Shown here piece after piece: positions 11,101-18,724 of a stretch of DNA of 64,000 nucleotides (position 1 is its first letter; the number at the start of each line of letters is the position of its first letter). A program made the position numbers and the translations under genes. The notes under the pieces were generated by a model that worked only from the letters and a program-made list of their open reading frames with translations, had not been told where the DNA came from and searched no databases. The DNA comes from SIG452 sp045638525 (GTDB taxonomy: Bacteria; Bacillota; Clostridia; UMGS1840), in NCBI GenBank assembly GCA_045638525.1, contig JAZUBQ010000023.1, positions 62,001 through 126,000 of the forward strand. The letters run 5' to 3'.

Positions 11101-11453
11101 TGCATGCTATGCCTATTAACGGGGTTGACGTTGGCGATTATTCAGCGGTAATTCCAGCTGTTGCTTTGGAAAAGGGTGTTCCCTGTATTGATATTCACAA
11201 ATGGACTATTGAAGAAACGGATAAAGATGTTGCATTTCTGGATACCATTTACCTCACCGCAAACTATATCAATAGCTTAATTGATAGTGGCGACCTTACT
11301 GCTGAAGAAGTGGCAAATCACTCCAATAGCGGAATTAAAAATAATGGTCACGATACAACACACCTGAGCATTCTTGGTTGTGATAACATTGCGCAGTTTG
11401 TAGCTGAAAGCATCAAAGCACAAGGCATTGCAATCCAAGAAATTTTAAAATAA
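8157..11453 (+). CDS. Secreted multidomain protein with C-terminal CE12-type rhamnogalacturonan acetylesterase
   Basis: A 1098-residue exported protein. Residues 1-23 are a signal peptide. Two Ig-like domains (about 28-115 and 303-400) alternate with two beta-sandwich, LamG-like domains (about 120-300 and 405-580). A BspA-type LRR_5 region follows (about 585-740), then a small linker domain. The last 260 residues are an SGNH hydrolase with IGDSIMADWP (Ser852), NRAISGYTTENF, SFIHNDYC and HDTTH (Asp1066, His1069), the CE12 rhamnogalacturonan acetylesterase pattern. It should deacetylate pectin outside the cell so that lyases and rhamnosidases can act. No cell-wall anchor is seen. The start follows a strong AAGGAGG site. 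Confidence 0.85.
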   Translation: MLKRALCLMLTLAMMTCGITVIASDSPISNVFIASPAEVGRNLEVTYDLADGVKESAVTVKWYIASPGDSDYYDTGVTGKNFLVEYAHAGMNIKAKVSVGEVSVWSNVVTESLTSLVSADDKYDKDIVLSASDGYTINSGTVQRNTADNVLEFVSSAAKAKATRTFPAVTGQFAFSMKLKNSASFATSVVVGGSGGVATILTLNGTKVQISVLNDAGTGATTVLAGSDYAVGEWHLLSGAFNTDSDTFSFYVDGEKIFDEKGFRTANANIANISYVYCEIPANATGNAYVDNFNVRKIHPLPVCDAPVAADVAVIGSNRIGRTLSADYTYSGDYMEYGTKYSWYVSTEQNGNYTKLVDQTNKTLVIDDSLVGLYIKAGVTPANIWGVVGQEVLSAPSMPLNITSVGLEDSFATLPTKNFTIKAGTAGTDDVSIENGSLKVVSNGTTGHKPEITYTFSKPYTASVAYVDLMLKNTANAGLCYIQGSKGAGVRINIDSAGNMKVNDTIVAAQMAADKWYKVRLVVNLCGNTTDAAIDVYVDGVKKASGLPLKAAITNFTSIFTAKTAAGTLYVDEAKIFSVDLSGGVLSNGISWKYDAATKTLTFTGAGALPDYSTVVDKADPSYFENKDWNSFIAEVENVVIGEGITAVGSNCFRSTSNLKTVTLPASCESINAYAFIRSGVETIKMPEGLKTIGDGAFAMANSLKEVTLPNSLENIHTYAFGGDLYVETISAYSNSVAESFAREKGINVVVLYLATVTGFDVDTNEATITAVDTMEDVDVVFAAYNDQGYLKEVDVAFDVTLQNGENIVPIEDFDATNGELVKVFVWNSMTEMKALAAAYTKDTVVWMIGDSIMADWPDSRYPQEGWGETFKNYTAENVTVNNRAISGYTTENFYENVWSTNNRDNTKAPLRDEVSAGDYVIVSFIHNDYCTVANSELDTYQSTEYINVYRSYIEKFAEDCEEIGAKLVLIVPPNKGVTYNLHAMPINGVDVGDYSAVIPAVALEKGVPCIDIHKWTIEETDKDVAFLDTIYLTANYINSLIDSGDLTAEEVANHSNSGIKNNGHDTTHLSILGCDNIAQFVAESIKAQGIAIQEILK

Positions 11454-11464
11454 GAATTTTCAAC

Positions 11465-11490
11465 GTATTTTATTTTGATCAATAAAATAC
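11465..11490. terminator. AT-rich perfect hairpin after the esterase gene
   Basis: A perfect 10-bp inverted repeat (arms 11465-11474 and 11481-11490, loop TTGATC) begins 12 bases after the esterase stop codon. The arms are A/T-rich and there is no distinct T tract, so it is more likely an mRNA 3'-end stabiliser or weak terminator than a strong one. Confidence 0.4.
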
Positions 11491-11495
11491 AGTTA

Positions 11496-11537
11496 AAATG
11501 CATAGGCAGACGCTTGTTAGTGCCTGCCTATGCATTT
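11496..11537 (+). terminator. Strong intergenic hairpin upstream of the GH78 gene
   Basis: Perfect 14-bp inverted repeat: the left arm ends GGCAG at 11509 and the right arm starts CTGCC at 11524, with a 14-base loop. A short T run follows, then at once the AAGGAG ribosome-binding site of the next gene. It may terminate most transcripts after the abundant secreted esterase, with read-through for the enzymes downstream. Confidence 0.6.
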
Positions 11538-11554
11538 ATCAAGGAGCGTGCGAC

Positions 11555-13180
11555 ATGAAAGATAACCTGATGAGAGAATATCTGAATGCTGTGAGAATTA
11601 TTGACAGCAAAGAGTGTGAAAATCCAGAGCTGTTGTTGAAATCCAAATTCAATCAGGCTGTAATATCAACCATTGGTGGATGTAAGGTAAAAAAAGGAGG
11701 CTATGTCCTTTTGGATTTCGGAAGGGAAATTCAAGGCGGTATCAATTTAACTGTGCATCACACTAAGGACGATTTGGGTGGTCTTGTACGTGTCGTATTT
11801 GGCGAAAGCATATCCGAAGCGTTAAGTGAAATTGGCAATAAAAATGCCACGAATGATCATTCATTAAGAGACATTACTGTAGAAGTGCCCTTTTTATCCA
11901 GTAGTAATATTGGGGAAACCGGGTTTCGTTTTGTAAAAATCGAAGTATTATCAGAAGAAATCGAAGTAAAAAGTGTCACCGCTATTTCCATCTGTAAAGA
12001 GCTCGAATATAAAGGCTCTTTTGAGTGCGATAATAAGCTTTTGAATAAAATCTGGCAAACAGGAGCTTACACTGTTCATTTAAATATGCAGAACTATTTA
12101 TGGGATGGTGTAAAGCGTGACCGTTTGGTGTGGATTGGTGATATGCATCCTGAAACCTCCATTATTTCAGCTGTGTTCGGAGATGATGATTGTGTTACCA
12201 AAAGTCTTGATTTAACGAAAGATCAAACCCCGATTTCGGAATGGATGTGTGGGATGCCAACCTATTCTATGTGGTGGCTGAAAATCCACAGAGACTGGTA
12301 TTTTCAAAATGGCGATATTGAATATTTAAAAAAACAGCAGGATTACATTTTTCAGCTTTTAGAGAAGCTGTTTGATTTGATTTGTGAGGATGGAACCAAT
12401 CGAATCGATTATAAATTTGTGGATTGGTCAAGCTTTGAAACAGAAGCAGCCGACAGTGGGGTTCATGCAATGCTCACGCTTGCAATGAATACCGGCGAAG
12501 AATTATGTACGATTTTAGGAAATGAAAAATTAGCAAACGAATGTAGAAATCATCTTGAAAAATTAAAAAAATATCATCCAAGTTTTACCGAAAACAAGCA
12601 AATGGCGGCACTTATGGCATATTCAGGTGCGGGTGATATCAAAGAAATACATAAGTTTTTGAAAAAAGAACCGCTAAAAGGATTATCAACCTTTTTAGGA
12701 TTTTATGTTTTGAATGTTTATGCGATGTCAGGCGATATTGACGGCGCATTTCATATAATAGAAAATTACTGGGGTAAAATGCTGGAATTTGGTGCAACTA
12801 CCTTTTGGGAAGATTTTGACCTTGAATGGACAAAAAATGCTTATGGAATCGACGAGATGCCGCAAGCGGGAAAAAGTGATATTCACGGTGATAACGGAAA
12901 ATACTGCTATCAGGGATTCCGACACAGTTTGTGCCACGGTTGGGCAGGTGGGCCTACGGCATTTTTGTCAAGATATGTTCTGGGTGTGGAAATTTTAGAG
13001 CCGGGGTGCCGTAAGGTGAAAATCAATCCCAATTTAGGGAAGCTAATGTATGCGAAAGGCAAGTACCCGACTCCGTTCGGAGAAATTGAAATTGAACACA
13101 AAAAGGAAAATGGCAAGGTCACAAGTAAAGTTACTGCGCCAAAAGAAATTGAAGTATTGATAACAAATGAAGGAAGATGA
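11555..13180 (+). CDS. GH78-type alpha-L-rhamnosidase, short form
   Basis: A 541-residue cytoplasmic enzyme related to bacterial alpha-L-rhamnosidases, which release terminal L-rhamnose by inversion. An N-terminal beta-sandwich (about 1-150) contains LLDFGREIQGGI. The (alpha/alpha)6 catalytic region starts around DGVKRDRLVWIGDMHPE, where the family has an Asp/Glu-rich acid motif, and continues through TTFWEDFD. The C-terminal CHGWAGGPTAFLSRYVLGV and KINPNLG segments are typical of the rhamnosidase C domain. At 541 residues it lacks the extra N-terminal domains of the usual 900-1000-residue forms. The start is placed at the ATG at 11555 behind AAGGAG, because the upstream in-frame ATG lies inside the hairpin. 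The next gene, rhaM, follows directly. Confidence 0.8.
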   Translation: MKDNLMREYLNAVRIIDSKECENPELLLKSKFNQAVISTIGGCKVKKGGYVLLDFGREIQGGINLTVHHTKDDLGGLVRVVFGESISEALSEIGNKNATNDHSLRDITVEVPFLSSSNIGETGFRFVKIEVLSEEIEVKSVTAISICKELEYKGSFECDNKLLNKIWQTGAYTVHLNMQNYLWDGVKRDRLVWIGDMHPETSIISAVFGDDDCVTKSLDLTKDQTPISEWMCGMPTYSMWWLKIHRDWYFQNGDIEYLKKQQDYIFQLLEKLFDLICEDGTNRIDYKFVDWSSFETEAADSGVHAMLTLAMNTGEELCTILGNEKLANECRNHLEKLKKYHPSFTENKQMAALMAYSGAGDIKEIHKFLKKEPLKGLSTFLGFYVLNVYAMSGDIDGAFHIIENYWGKMLEFGATTFWEDFDLEWTKNAYGIDEMPQAGKSDIHGDNGKYCYQGFRHSLCHGWAGGPTAFLSRYVLGVEILEPGCRKVKINPNLGKLMYAKGKYPTPFGEIEIEHKKENGKVTSKVTAPKEIEVLITNEGR

Positions 13181-13184
13181 TACA

Positions 13185-13496
13185 ATGATTAAAGGATTCA
13201 AAATGAAATTATATGCAGGTCAAGAGGCAGAATACGAAAAAAGACATAACCTCTTGTGGCCGGAAATGAAAGAAATGATTCACGAGTACGGTGGAAAAAA
13301 TTATACTATATTTTTGGATCAGGAAACGCTCACGCTGTTTGGCTATATCGAAATTGAAAGCGAAGAAAAGTGGTCAGAAAGTGCAAACACTGCCATTTGC
13401 AGAAAATGGTGGGACTATATGGCAGATATTATGGAAACCAATCCGGATAATAGTCCTGTCAGCATCGATTTGCAGAATGTTTTCCATTTAGATTGA
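13185..13496 (+). CDS. rhaM: L-rhamnose mutarotase
   Basis: 103 residues, matching the usual length of about 104. RhaM interconverts alpha and beta anomers of L-rhamnose so that rhamnose isomerase gets the form it uses. The dimeric ferredoxin-like fold is recognisable from MKLYAGQEAEYEKRH, HNLLWPEM and the C-terminal RKWWDYMADIMETNPDNSP block, with the conserved His and paired Trp residues expected in the active site. The ATG at 13185 is chosen over the in-frame ATG at 13167 because the protein then begins MIKGF like its relatives. The start codon lies 4 bp past the GH78 stop, so the two are translationally linked. The final sugar handling enzyme, rhaA, is at the end of this gene run. Confidence 0.92.
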   Translation: MIKGFKMKLYAGQEAEYEKRHNLLWPEMKEMIHEYGGKNYTIFLDQETLTLFGYIEIESEEKWSESANTAICRKWWDYMADIMETNPDNSPVSIDLQNVFHLD

Positions 13497-13512
13497 GAGT
13501 TGGGTGTTACCA

Positions 13513-14235
13513 ATGAAAATTTTAGAAAAATTCACATCAAAGCAGAATGATTATTATATTGCAGGTGTCCCTACCATCGCTTTTTTGGGCGATAGCGTAA
13601 CACACGGTTGTTTTGAAATATATGTCAAAAATCGGAAAATAGAAACGGTTGTGGATCCTCAAAGCGGATACCCGGAAAAACTGCGAACTATTTTTCATAA
13701 CCTTTATCCCGATGTGCCTGTTAACATTATCAACGCGGGTATCAGCGGAGACACCGCTTCCAATGCTTTGAATCGTTTGCAACGGGATGTCTTGAACTTC
13801 AATCCGGATCTTGTTGTGGTATGCTTCGGATTAAATGATGCAATGCAGGGGGCTGCGGGATTAGAAGTATATCAAAATGCACTTTGCGAAATATTTGAAC
13901 GGCTCAAAAGCATCCATTCAGAAATTATATTTATGACCCCGAACCTTACATCCGATAAAGTAGAAATTCCTTTTTCTGATACCATTCTTGACAGCGCGGT
14001 AAGCTCTGTCATAGAAAACGAAAGAGAAGAATGGCTCAACAAATATCTGGAATCGGCAAAAAAAGTGGCAGAAAATCAAAATATTCCTGTTTGTGATTGC
14101 CATGCAATCTGGAAAATCTTAATCAAAAACGGAGTTAATGTAAATCATTTGCTATCCAACAGAGTCAATCACCCCACCCGGGAATTGCATTGGCTGTTTG
14201 CATATGAGCTGGTGAAAACCATTTTTAATAATTAA
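13513..14235 (+). CDS. SGNH/GDSL-family esterase, cytoplasmic
   Basis: A 240-residue single-domain SGNH hydrolase without a signal peptide. Block I is FLGDSVTHG with the nucleophilic Ser, block III is FGLNDAM, and the C-terminal block reads SNRVNHPT. The His is present but the usual Asp three residues before it (DxxH) is not, so either another acid completes the triad or activity is altered. Relatives deacetylate sugars, and the position between rhaM and sugar oxidoreductases suggests removal of acetyl groups from imported pectin fragments. An in-frame GTG at 13504 is a possible alternative start; the ATG at 13513 is preferred. It is 16 bp after rhaM and is followed by an AAGGAAGG site for the next gene. 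Confidence 0.75.
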   Translation: MKILEKFTSKQNDYYIAGVPTIAFLGDSVTHGCFEIYVKNRKIETVVDPQSGYPEKLRTIFHNLYPDVPVNIINAGISGDTASNALNRLQRDVLNFNPDLVVVCFGLNDAMQGAAGLEVYQNALCEIFERLKSIHSEIIFMTPNLTSDKVEIPFSDTILDSAVSSVIENEREEWLNKYLESAKKVAENQNIPVCDCHAIWKILIKNGVNVNHLLSNRVNHPTRELHWLFAYELVKTIFNN

Positions 14236-14249
14236 AAGGAAGGAATAAT

Positions 14250-15428
14250 ATGAAAAGAGCAGACGTTGTATTGGTGGGCATCGGAGGATATGGCGAAATT
14301 TATGTGGAAGATATTCTCAAACATTCACATCCGTCAATTCATCTGATTGGTGCTGTTGATCCCTACCCGGAGCGCTGTAAATATTATCAGGAGCTCAAAA
14401 GCAGAAATATTCCCATCTATTCTGAAATGAGCGAATTTTTCAGGGAACATTCTGCGGATTTAACAGTGATTTCAACCCCTATTTTTCTACATACCGAGCA
14501 TATTATCGAAGCGTTAAAAAATCAATCCAATGTTCTTTGCGAAAAGCCCTTATGCGCAGATGAGAGGGATATTGATTTAATTTGCACGGCTCGGAACAAA
14601 AGCGGTAAATTTGTAGCAATTGGTTACCAATTGGCATACAGCGATGCTGTTACTGCATTGAAACGAGATGTGCAAAGTCATAAGCTGGGCGACTTAATTG
14701 AAATGAAAACTCTTGTTTTACGCCCCCGAACCCGTGATTACTTTGAAAGAGGTGTGGGGTGGGCAGGTAAGATCAAAACAGCTGATGGTAGATTGGTATA
14801 TGATAGTGTAGCAAACAATGCAGCTGCCCATTATCTTTATAATATGCTGTATGTGATGGATGCGGAAACCAAAAGGGCGATTCCCGAAAATGTTTCAGCA
14901 GAATTATTAAGAGCCAACAAAATTGAAAATTTTGATATTTCGAAAATCAATTTTACGGTTGGCAATGCAAAAATGTGTTTTATTGCTGCACATCCTGTGA
15001 AACATTTGGTTGAGCCTGTTTTTGAATACCGCTTCACAAACGGAACAGTTTACTATTCCTGTGAGGAGATTGACGATAGCTATCATTTGCTTCCGAAAGA
15101 ATATACGGAATACGGAAAGATTGTTGCCATTCTGCATGACGGCACGAAAATCATCTACGGAGACCCGATGGAGGATCAATGTAAGAAATTGCACATAGCG
15201 GCACTTGACGCCGTAGGAGATGTGAAGAAAGCACCTATCTGCGGCGTAGAATCTGCGGCATTACATACACAGCTAATCAATCAGATACAAAAAACTTGTG
15301 CGATTTCTAATGTAAAAGCTTCACTTTTAAAGGAAGAAAATAATTTATTATATGCCGACGGATTATTTGAAAAAGCTTTGGAATATTATCAAAATACAGA
15401 GTTATCTATGATAGAATTTGCCGAATAG
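14250..15428 (+). CDS. Gfo/Idh/MocA-family oxidoreductase A
   Basis: 392 residues. An N-terminal NAD(P)-binding Rossmann domain starts with VVLVGIGGYGEIYVEDIL; the GxGGxG loop is visible at about residues 10-15. The family signature CEKPLCAD is near residue 97, followed by the alpha/beta substrate domain. Members oxidise or reduce sugars, inositols or sugar acids, and the lysine of the EKP motif is catalytic in characterised enzymes. The exact substrate cannot be read from sequence. It shares the operon with a second, divergent paralogue (15453-16433) and sugar-processing genes, so a role in oxidising a pectin-derived sugar or uronate is likely. An AAGGAAGG ribosome-binding site precedes the ATG. 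Confidence 0.85.
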   Translation: MKRADVVLVGIGGYGEIYVEDILKHSHPSIHLIGAVDPYPERCKYYQELKSRNIPIYSEMSEFFREHSADLTVISTPIFLHTEHIIEALKNQSNVLCEKPLCADERDIDLICTARNKSGKFVAIGYQLAYSDAVTALKRDVQSHKLGDLIEMKTLVLRPRTRDYFERGVGWAGKIKTADGRLVYDSVANNAAAHYLYNMLYVMDAETKRAIPENVSAELLRANKIENFDISKINFTVGNAKMCFIAAHPVKHLVEPVFEYRFTNGTVYYSCEEIDDSYHLLPKEYTEYGKIVAILHDGTKIIYGDPMEDQCKKLHIAALDAVGDVKKAPICGVESAALHTQLINQIQKTCAISNVKASLLKEENNLLYADGLFEKALEYYQNTELSMIEFAE

Positions 15429-15452
15429 CGAAGGGCTTTATCGGAGGGGAAT

Positions 15453-16433
15453 ATGAAGAAAAAACTGAGAATCGGTTTGTATGGACAAAACGGACATCAG
15501 ATTCACGAAAAACTATATTGCCATACTGATGCAGAGTTGGCAGCGGTGTGTAATGTATCTTCGGAATATCTTAGTGAGGTAGAAAAAGGCTGCAATCAAA
15601 AGATAACAGTATACGATACTTTAGACGATATGTTGAAAGATGAGTCTATTGATTTTATTAGCTTGTGTTCTCCAATCAGAGCAGATCAGGAAAACGATGC
15701 AATTAAGTGTTTACTTGCCGGAAAACATGTTTATGCGGAGAAACCGGCTGCATTTTCGGAAGAAGGTCTTGAGAGAATTTTAAAGATAGCCAAGGAAACC
15801 GGCTATGAATTTCACGAAATGGCAGACAGTATTTTTATTGAGCCATATTGGACAGCGCAAAAACTGGTAAAAAGCGGAAAATTCGGAGAAATAGTCCAGG
15901 TCTATGTGCAAAAATCCTATCCCTTAAATGTCAATATTCGTCCGCAAAACGAGGAAACCGATGGTGGATTGGTCAGACAAGCAGGAATTCATGCAATCAG
16001 GTTTTTGGAGCATATAACAGGACTTCAGGTGGAAACGGTAAAGGTATATCAAACCCATTTGGGGAATATCAAAACCGACGGCTTATATACGGCATCCTCC
16101 TGGGCGATGACATTAAATAATGGAGGAGTAGCCTCTGCTTGCATCAATTATTTAAATCCCAAGGGCTTTGGCAGATGGGGTAATGAAAGCGTTCGTATTT
16201 TTGGAACGGACGGAATGCTGGAAATTGTTGACGGCGCAAGAAAAACACACATTTATACACAGCAAACAGATGAAGGTGAAATCAACATATCCGAATCAGA
16301 CTGTCAGGACTTTTTTGATTTATTGGTTCAGCATTTGCTATACGGAAGCCAAATGCCTATGCCCCAAGAGGAAGAATTGCATCCGTTAAGGGTGGTAATC
16401 AGAGCTTTTGATTCTGCGGAACCAAATTGCTGA
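15453..16433 (+). CDS. Gfo/Idh/MocA-family oxidoreductase B
   Basis: 326 residues, clearly of the Gfo/Idh/MocA family but only distantly similar to the neighbouring paralogue. The Rossmann domain opens with LRIGLYGQNGHQIHEKL, where the third glycine of the usual GxGxxG is replaced, and the signature AEKPAAFS lies near residue 95. A substrate domain with HAIRFLEHITGL follows. The changed dinucleotide loop may alter cofactor preference, and the substrate is unknown. It starts 24 bp after oxidoreductase A behind CGGAGGGG and overlaps the next operon member only through that gene's alternative start, so the genes appear co-translated. Confidence 0.85.
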   Translation: MKKKLRIGLYGQNGHQIHEKLYCHTDAELAAVCNVSSEYLSEVEKGCNQKITVYDTLDDMLKDESIDFISLCSPIRADQENDAIKCLLAGKHVYAEKPAAFSEEGLERILKIAKETGYEFHEMADSIFIEPYWTAQKLVKSGKFGEIVQVYVQKSYPLNVNIRPQNEETDGGLVRQAGIHAIRFLEHITGLQVETVKVYQTHLGNIKTDGLYTASSWAMTLNNGGVASACINYLNPKGFGRWGNESVRIFGTDGMLEIVDGARKTHIYTQQTDEGEINISESDCQDFFDLLVQHLLYGSQMPMPQEEELHPLRVVIRAFDSAEPNC

Positions 16434-16444
16434 GGAAGTATACT

Positions 16445-17671
16445 ATGAAAACAATCAATGGAATGTATAGCATCAAAGAAATTTACCGCATTGGCAGAGG
16501 CCCGTCAAGCTCTCATACCATGGGGCCGAGCAGTGCCTGTGAGGAAATGCTGAAACGGTATCCCGAGGCGGATGAATTCGAGATAACGCTCTACGGTTCA
16601 CTCTCCAAAACAGGAGTGGGACACAGAACAGATTATGCTATCAGCGAAACTTTGAAGCATAAAAAATGTAGCATCATATTTAACAACGAAAAAACAGATT
16701 TACCGCATCCCAACACAATGAATATTATGGCGTTAAAAAACGGAGAGGTGTTTTGCCAAAAAACAGCACTCAGTGTCGGTGGCGGTGCTATAGAATTTGT
16801 GGGAGAAGCGGTAGAAGAATCGGAACTTGTATACCGGCATGCTCTGTTTTCGGAAATTGAAAGTTATTGCGATGAGCATACCATTTCTCTTGCGGATTAT
16901 GTTTTTTCTTTTGAAAATACGGATATCAAACAATATTTAGCCGATGTCTGGGAGCGAATGAAAGCTACAGTCAGATCCGGCCTCACCAAAGAAGAGGTTC
17001 TTCCCGGTGGGCTGAATATCAAAAGAAAAGCAAAAATGCTCGTACAAAAAGGGAACTCCAAACCATTCGGACACGAAAAAGAAATCTATTTACTATCTGC
17101 TTATGCCTATGCAGCAAGCGAGGAAAACGCATCCGGAGAAAAAATGGTAACAGCCCCTACTTGCGGAGCATCGGGAGTGCTTCCCGCAGTTTTAATCTGC
17201 AAACAACGGGAATTGGGATTTTCCGATGATAAAATTGTGGAAGCATTAGCTGTGGCAGGGATTATTGGTAATCTTGTAAAGAAAAATGCTTCTATCAGCG
17301 GTGCAGAGTGCGGTTGTCAGGCAGAGGTTGGTACCGCTTGTATGATGGCTGCGGCAGCACTGGCATACTTAAAAGGATGCAGTATCAAACAAATCGAATG
17401 TGCAGCAGAAATTGCCTTGGAGCATCATCTGGGACTTACCTGTGACCCGATCAAAGGATTGGTGCAGATTCCCTGCATTGAACGAAATGCCGTAGCGGCA
17501 ATGCGGGCGGTAGATGCAGTAACTTTGGCACAGATGCTGTATGAAAGCAGAAAAATATCGCTGGATATGGTAATAAAAACTATGTATGAAACCGGAAGAG
17601 ATTTATCTTGCCGTTATCGGGAAACCTCGGAAGGTGGACTTGCAAGAATATATCAACCCGAGTGTGATTAG
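16445..17671 (+). CDS. L-serine dehydratase family protein, single-chain iron-sulfur type
   Basis: 408 residues with both halves of the iron-sulfur serine dehydratase on one chain, as in SdaA-type L-serine ammonia-lyases that make pyruvate and ammonia. The beta-type half opens with GRGPSSSHTMGP and the alpha-type half has APTCGASGVLPAV, AECGCQAEVGTACMMAA and GLTCDPIKGLVQIPC, which supply the cluster cysteines. The ATG at 16445 is chosen because GAGGAAG precedes it; an upstream in-frame start at 16427 would overlap the previous gene. Finding this enzyme inside a rhamnose/pectin cluster is odd. It might generate pyruvate, or act on a hydroxy-acid intermediate of sugar breakdown; the second idea is speculation. 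Confidence 0.85.
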   Translation: MKTINGMYSIKEIYRIGRGPSSSHTMGPSSACEEMLKRYPEADEFEITLYGSLSKTGVGHRTDYAISETLKHKKCSIIFNNEKTDLPHPNTMNIMALKNGEVFCQKTALSVGGGAIEFVGEAVEESELVYRHALFSEIESYCDEHTISLADYVFSFENTDIKQYLADVWERMKATVRSGLTKEEVLPGGLNIKRKAKMLVQKGNSKPFGHEKEIYLLSAYAYAASEENASGEKMVTAPTCGASGVLPAVLICKQRELGFSDDKIVEALAVAGIIGNLVKKNASISGAECGCQAEVGTACMMAAAALAYLKGCSIKQIECAAEIALEHHLGLTCDPIKGLVQIPCIERNAVAAMRAVDAVTLAQMLYESRKISLDMVIKTMYETGRDLSCRYRETSEGGLARIYQPECD

Positions 17672-17693
17672 ATAGATGAAAGGAATGAAAATT

Positions 17694-18710
17694 ATGTGGA
17701 CAGAAGAAAAATTAAATGATTTATTAACAACTCCCTCTGATGCCCTGGTGGAGGATATGAAAAAAATCAAAGGCGATATTATGGTGCTGGGCGCCGGAGG
17801 AAAAATGGGTCCCACCCTTTGCGTGTTGGCGAAAAATGCCACCAAAAAAGCTGGGATTGAGAAAAAAGTTATTGCAGTATCTCGTGGTAGTGACCCTATT
17901 GCAACTAAGCTGATGTTGGATAATGACATCGAAGTGATTGCAATGGATTTATTGGATAAGGAAAAACTGTATTCCTTGCCAGAAGTGGAAAATGTAATTT
18001 ATATGGCGGGCAAAAAATTTGGTACAGACGGTAACGAATGGCAGACCTGGGCAATGAACGCAACCCTTCCTGCTTTTGTTGCAGATAAATTCAAAAAATC
18101 CAATATTGTAGTATTTTCATCCGGTAATATTTATCCTATTGTGAAGCTGTCCGAAGGTGGCTGCAGAGAAACCGACAAAATTGGTCCTATCGGTGAATAT
18201 ACCATGAGCTGTCTTGCCAGAGAACGTGCCTTTGAATATGCGGCAAATACCTTTGGCACCAAAGTGTTCATCTACAGACTGAACTTTGCAGTAGATTTAA
18301 GATATGGCGTATTATTTGATGTGGCAAACAAAATTTTGAAAGGAGAACCTATCAGCCTTTCCACTCCCTGCTTTAACTTTATCTGGCAGGGAAGTGCCAA
18401 TGAAATTGCACTGAGAGGCTTACTCCATGCAGAAGCTCCTGCTAAAATTATGAATGTTACCGGTCCTGAAACCGTTTCCATTAAGAAAGCGGCATTGGAG
18501 CTTGGTGAATTTTTGGGCAAAGAACCCATCTTTGAAGGTGAGCCCGGCAATGATGCGTACTTAAATGATGCATCGTTGGCAATGGAAATCTTCGGATATC
18601 CTTCTGTGTCGGTAAAAACCTTGATTCGTTGGCAGGCACAGTATATCTTAGATGGCGGAAGAACTTTAGATAAACCCACTCATTTTGAAGAAAGAAAAGG
18701 TAGTTATTAA
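17694..18710 (+). CDS. NAD-dependent epimerase/dehydratase (extended SDR) family protein
   Basis: 338 residues of the extended short-chain dehydrogenase type. A nucleotide-binding region contains VLGAGGKMGPTL (the GxGGxxG loop), then VIYMAGKKFG, and VFSSGNIYP in the place of the catalytic Ser; the usual YxxxK is not cleanly preserved, as the region reads GEYTMSCLARERAFEY. The C-terminal half matches sugar-nucleotide epimerase-type proteins. Activity on a free sugar or a lactone cannot be decided from sequence. The ATG at 17694 has AAAGGA 9 bases upstream; two earlier in-frame ATGs overlap that site. It lies between the serine-dehydratase homologue and an esterase, all same strand and closely spaced. 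Confidence 0.8.
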   Translation: MWTEEKLNDLLTTPSDALVEDMKKIKGDIMVLGAGGKMGPTLCVLAKNATKKAGIEKKVIAVSRGSDPIATKLMLDNDIEVIAMDLLDKEKLYSLPEVENVIYMAGKKFGTDGNEWQTWAMNATLPAFVADKFKKSNIVVFSSGNIYPIVKLSEGGCRETDKIGPIGEYTMSCLARERAFEYAANTFGTKVFIYRLNFAVDLRYGVLFDVANKILKGEPISLSTPCFNFIWQGSANEIALRGLLHAEAPAKIMNVTGPETVSIKKAALELGEFLGKEPIFEGEPGNDAYLNDASLAMEIFGYPSVSVKTLIRWQAQYILDGGRTLDKPTHFEERKGSY

Positions 18711-18724
18711 CAGTAATTTTATAA

